Shown in pieces: positions 61,645 to 64,000 of a stretch of 64,000 bases of DNA. A program made the position numbers and the translations under genes. Each line of letters opens with the position of its first letter. The stretch's first letter is position 1. The notes beneath the pieces were generated by a model, which ran no database searches, had not been told where the DNA came from, and saw only the letters and a program-made list of their open reading frames with translations. Source of the stretch: an uncultured Anaeroplasmataceae bacterium (GTDB taxonomy: Bacteria > Bacillota_I > Bacilli_A > Acholeplasmatales > Anaeroplasmataceae). The stretch lies in NCBI GenBank assembly GCA_910579215.1, contig CAJTTN010000002.1, forward strand, positions 1 through 64,000, read 5' to 3'.

Positions 61645-61673
61645 ATTATATACCCTAATCCTCTAATTTGCAA
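61645..61673 (-). promoter_or_regulatory. Promoter of the trpS T-box leader
   Basis: On the minus strand TTGCAA, a 17-base spacer, then a perfect TATAAT, placing the RNA start near 61638. Confidence 0.65.
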
Positions 61674-61786
61674 CTTTAATTTGCTAAAACATTTAAATTC
61701 AAATTTAAGTATTTATTTTATAAAAGCAATATTTCTTATATTCTAAACCATTATTAAGATTTGAGATTAAGAATAGTATTCTTTAT

Positions 61787-61815
61787 TTGAAATAAATTGT
61801 TATTTGGTATATAAT
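61787..61815 (+). promoter_or_regulatory. Promoter of miaB-ymcA
   Basis: TTGAAA (61787-61792), 17 bases, TATAAT (61810-61815), 24 bases before ATG 61839. Confidence 0.65.
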
Positions 61816-61838
61816 ACTAGCATGGTTAGGTGATAGTA

Positions 61839-63272
61839 ATGAAAAATATAAAATTTGCAATGCCATCCTTAAAGGATGCAAGGATGAGAAAAAGTAAAAT
61901 AGTTCCTACAATACGGTATACTGTAGAGGAAAAATATAAAACGCTTGGTTTAAATAAATCCTATGCTATCTTCACTTATGGTTGTCAAGGCAATGAGGCA
62001 GATAGTGAAGTTATGGCAGGAATTTTGGAGGAAATTGGATATGAAAAATCCTCAGATCCTATGAATGCAGATTTAGTTATTTTGAATACTTGTGCAATTC
62101 GTGAAAATGCAGAACAAAGAATTTGGGGAGTTCTTGGTCAATTAAAAGGAAAAAAACGTGAAAATCCCGATATGCTGATTGGAATAGCAGGATGTATGCC
62201 GCAAGAGGAAAATACGACAAATAAAATATTGGAATCTTATGGCTTCATAGATTTAGTGATTGGAACTCATAATAAAAATCACTTGCCAAAATTATTATTT
62301 GAGGCATACATGACAAAGGCAAAGGTGGTTGAGGTTATTTCTAGTGAAGGAGAGATATTAGAGGATGCTCCTAAGGTTAGAGAATCTCATCATAAGGCTT
62401 GGGTAAATATTATGTATGGCTGTGATGAATTTTGTACCTATTGCATTGTTCCTTATACTAGAGGTAAGGAAAGAAGTAGAGCTAAAGAAGATATCCTAAA
62501 GGAGGTTGAGGAGCTTGTTTCTTTAGGATATAAAGAAATCACTTTGCTTGGTCAAAATGTAAATGCTTATGGTAAGGATTTAGAAGTAAAGTATACCTTT
62601 GGCGATTTATTATACGATTTAGATAAAACAGGAATTCAAAGAATTCGTTATACTACCTCTCATCCTAGAGATTTAGATGAACTGACAATGCAAGCTATGC
62701 ATGATTGTAAAAGTGTAATGCCACATCTTCATTTACCAGTGCAATCTGGTGATAATGAAATATTAAGAAGAATGAATAGAAAATACACCTATGAAGTCTA
62801 TATGGAAAAGATCAATCAATTAAGAAAATTAGTTCCAGATCTTGCTTTAACTACAGATATAATTGTAGGATTTCCTAATGAGACTAAGGAGCAATTTGCA
62901 AACACTTTAAAATTGGTACAAAATGCTAAATTTGAAGGAGCCTATACATTTATTTATTCAAAAAGAGAAGGGACTCCAGCTGCAAGCATGCCTGATGATA
63001 TTACAGAAGAAGAAAAGCACAAGAGATTAGAAGAACTCAACATTTATGTTAACCAAGGCTATTTAGAAGGACATAAAAGATTTTTAAATCAGGTGGTTGA
63101 GGTTTTAGTAGATGGACCTTCTAAAAATGGAGAGGGAATGATGTGTGGATATACCCCACACTTAAAGCTAACACATTTCAAATGTGAGGATTTATCATTA
63201 ATTGGTCAAATAGTAAAAATTAAAATAACGGAAGCTAAAACGTGGTTTATGATAGGTGAACTTTGTGAATGA
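61839..63272 (+). CDS. miaB: tRNA-2-methylthio-N6-dimethylallyladenosine synthase MiaB
   Basis: A radical-SAM methylthiotransferase of 477 residues that modifies A37 of UNN-reading tRNAs. Seen: the N-terminal cluster cysteines in FTYGCQGNEADSE, LNTCAIRENAE and GIAGCMPQEE; the radical-SAM CxxxCxxC in YGCDEFCTYCIVPYTRGKE; THPRDL-like and TDIIVGFPNET segments; and a C-terminal TRAM domain. ATG 61839 follows TAGGTGA. The usual M in CQMN is a G here. The stop overlaps ymcA by 8 bases. Confidence 0.95.
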   Translation: MKNIKFAMPSLKDARMRKSKIVPTIRYTVEEKYKTLGLNKSYAIFTYGCQGNEADSEVMAGILEEIGYEKSSDPMNADLVILNTCAIRENAEQRIWGVLGQLKGKKRENPDMLIGIAGCMPQEENTTNKILESYGFIDLVIGTHNKNHLPKLLFEAYMTKAKVVEVISSEGEILEDAPKVRESHHKAWVNIMYGCDEFCTYCIVPYTRGKERSRAKEDILKEVEELVSLGYKEITLLGQNVNAYGKDLEVKYTFGDLLYDLDKTGIQRIRYTTSHPRDLDELTMQAMHDCKSVMPHLHLPVQSGDNEILRRMNRKYTYEVYMEKINQLRKLVPDLALTTDIIVGFPNETKEQFANTLKLVQNAKFEGAYTFIYSKREGTPAASMPDDITEEEKHKRLEELNIYVNQGYLEGHKRFLNQVVEVLVDGPSKNGEGMMCGYTPHLKLTHFKCEDLSLIGQIVKIKITEAKTWFMIGELCE

Positions 63273-63585
63273 TTTGAAGCAAGGCTTTCTTTCCTTACCA
63301 GAGGTAAAAAGGTTAAAGGAGTTAGAAGGATTTATTGATACAAATTTAGAATTGAATCAAAAAATAAACGAACTCAAGGATCTACAAAAGAAAATGGTAA
63401 ATGCAAAGGAATACAATCAGCCCAAGCAATTTTTAGAATATAAAAAAGCTTATGATATCTTATATGAAGATATTTTAGATTTTCCTTTTGTAGAAGAATA
63501 TCTTGATTTGCTTGACTCTACAAATGAACTTTTAAAGAATATAACCATGCAAATTGAAGATAAAATTAATGAAAAATTAAAATGA
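63265..63585 (+). CDS. ymcA: YlbF/YmcA family protein
   Basis: A 106-residue helical protein from GTG 63265 (AGGTGA just before it; GTG 63256 is inside that site). Seen: LPEVKRLKELEGFIDTNLEL and a long amphipathic helix pattern, as in YmcA/YlbF. In B. subtilis YmcA, YlbF and YaaT form a complex that partners RNase Y in mRNA processing, and ymcA lies after miaB as here. rny itself is about 34 kb upstream in this window. Confidence 0.85.
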   Translation: MNDLKQGFLSLPEVKRLKELEGFIDTNLELNQKINELKDLQKKMVNAKEYNQPKQFLEYKKAYDILYEDILDFPFVEEYLDLLDSTNELLKNITMQIEDKINEKLK

Positions 63586-63613
63586 CAAGCCAAAAAATAG
63601 GGTTTGTCTTTTT
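63584..63613 (+). terminator. Terminator of miaB-ymcA
   Basis: GACAAGCC and GGTTTGTC form an 8-bp stem (one G-T pair) followed by five T. The left arm overlaps the ymcA stop. Confidence 0.7.
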
Positions 63614-63750
63614 ATTTATTGCAATTTTAAAATAATTGTTCTAATAAGTAAATAGAATAATATTTCGAAAAAGTGCCAAATGTAAAGCAAACATTTCACA
63701 AAATGAAGAAAATATATAATTTTTACGCATAAAATCAAATTTTTTTAGTC

Positions 63751-63764
63751 GGAAAACGTTTACA
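63751..63764. promoter_or_regulatory. cre-like site (CcpA operator) overlapping a promoter
   Basis: GGAAAACGTTTACA fits the cre consensus TGWAARCGYTWWCW at 13 of 14 positions. Its right half is also the -35 of the promoter at 63759-63786, so CcpA binding would repress. Confidence 0.6.
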
Positions 63765-63786
63765 ATAAAATAAAATGAGTTATAAA
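63759..63786 (+). promoter_or_regulatory. Promoter of the solute-binding lipoprotein gene
   Basis: TTTACA (63759-63764), 16 bases, TATAAA (63781-63786), about 65 bases before the ATG. The remaining part of 63614-63750 has no feature I can support. Confidence 0.55.
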
Positions 63787-63850
63787 CATTGAATTCGTAA
63801 TAAATATAGATTATAATAGCAATAAATTTCATGAAAAGGAGAGATATAAA

Positions 63851-64000
63851 ATGAAATTATTTAAAAAAATAATGGGCTTAGGTCTTGTTACACTAGGTGT
63901 AGTAACATTAGTAAGCTGTAAAGAAGACACTGATTCGGCAAAAGATACTTATACGTATCACACTACTATGGCAGTTGAGCCTAAAACGTTTAATCCTCAT
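63851..64000 (+). CDS. Solute-binding lipoprotein (OppA-like), N-terminal fragment
   Basis: The gene runs off the window after 50 codons. ATG 63851 follows AAAGGAGAGATAT. Seen: a lipoprotein signal with lipobox L-V-S-C (Cys23), then a short linker and MAVEPKTFNPH, the phrase with which family 5 peptide-binding proteins commonly begin. A second peptide or other solute importer therefore probably starts here. Control by the upstream cre-like site suggests carbon-catabolite repression. Confidence 0.65.
   Translation, partial: MKLFKKIMGLGLVTLGVVTLVSCKEDTDSAKDTYTYHTTMAVEPKTFNPH

Overview
The window is AT-rich DNA of a Gram-positive bacterium that uses the standard bacterial code: TGA is used as a stop at several genes and Trp is TGG. 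The gene set (rny-ymdB-spoVS, miaB-ymcA, a trpS T-box, many lipoproteins, a cre-like site) points to Bacillota, class Bacilli in the broad sense. Mollicute-like quirks (an insertion in PotA, long N-terminal extensions on OppD and OppF, an oversized OppA) and the gut-type surface repeats (InlB/Flg_new, BspA LRR) suggest a host-associated relative of Erysipelotrichia, Acholeplasmatales or RF39. No rRNA, tRNA or CRISPR array was seen.

Layout. 1-404: right end of an IS3/IS150-type element. 0.4-14.2 kb: housekeeping and metabolism, namely an aminotransferase/aldo-keto reductase pair, an ABC-F ATPase, a flavin reductase, glutamate dehydrogenase, then serine acetyltransferase-xylB-xylA-esterase-HIT, then a membrane-lipid/glycan group (acyltransferase, flippase-like protein, GT8). 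14.25-19.3 kb: an accessory island with an IS150-type remnant, a lipoprotein, a fused ABC transporter, a secreted-protein gene broken by one in-frame TAA, and transposase debris. Near-identical hairpins bracket the IS remnant and the transporter operon. 19.3-23.7 kb: potABCD polyamine uptake. 23.8-27.4 kb: a DUF2089/DUF4097 envelope pair, a small unknown protein, a 2H phosphoesterase and a W-repeat surface protein. 27.5-30.3 kb: rny-ymdB-spoVS.

30.6-58.2 kb is the most distinctive part. A consensus promoter precedes a run of co-directional genes: two giant InlB-repeat lipoproteins, a 2465-residue cell-surface subtilisin with PA, Ig-like and BspA leucine-rich repeats, another InlB-type lipoprotein, a complete OppABCDF peptide importer, a small membrane protein and a further repeat lipoprotein. 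I read this as a surface proteolysis and peptide-uptake locus. It ends at a strong terminator and is followed by an ECF sigma/anti-sigma pair. After that pair lies a gene-free stretch with two hairpins, whose C-rich loop is complementary to the unusual GCGGGGG ribosome binding sites of the first adhesin gene and the protease gene. This is a candidate small RNA.

60-64 kb: yqeY, trpS with a T-box leader, miaB-ymcA, and the start of a second solute-binding lipoprotein behind a cre-overlapped promoter. In Bacillus subtilis spoVS and miaB are separated only by tdh-kbl, so the surface locus, the sigma pair, yqeY and trpS occupy what is there a short interval.
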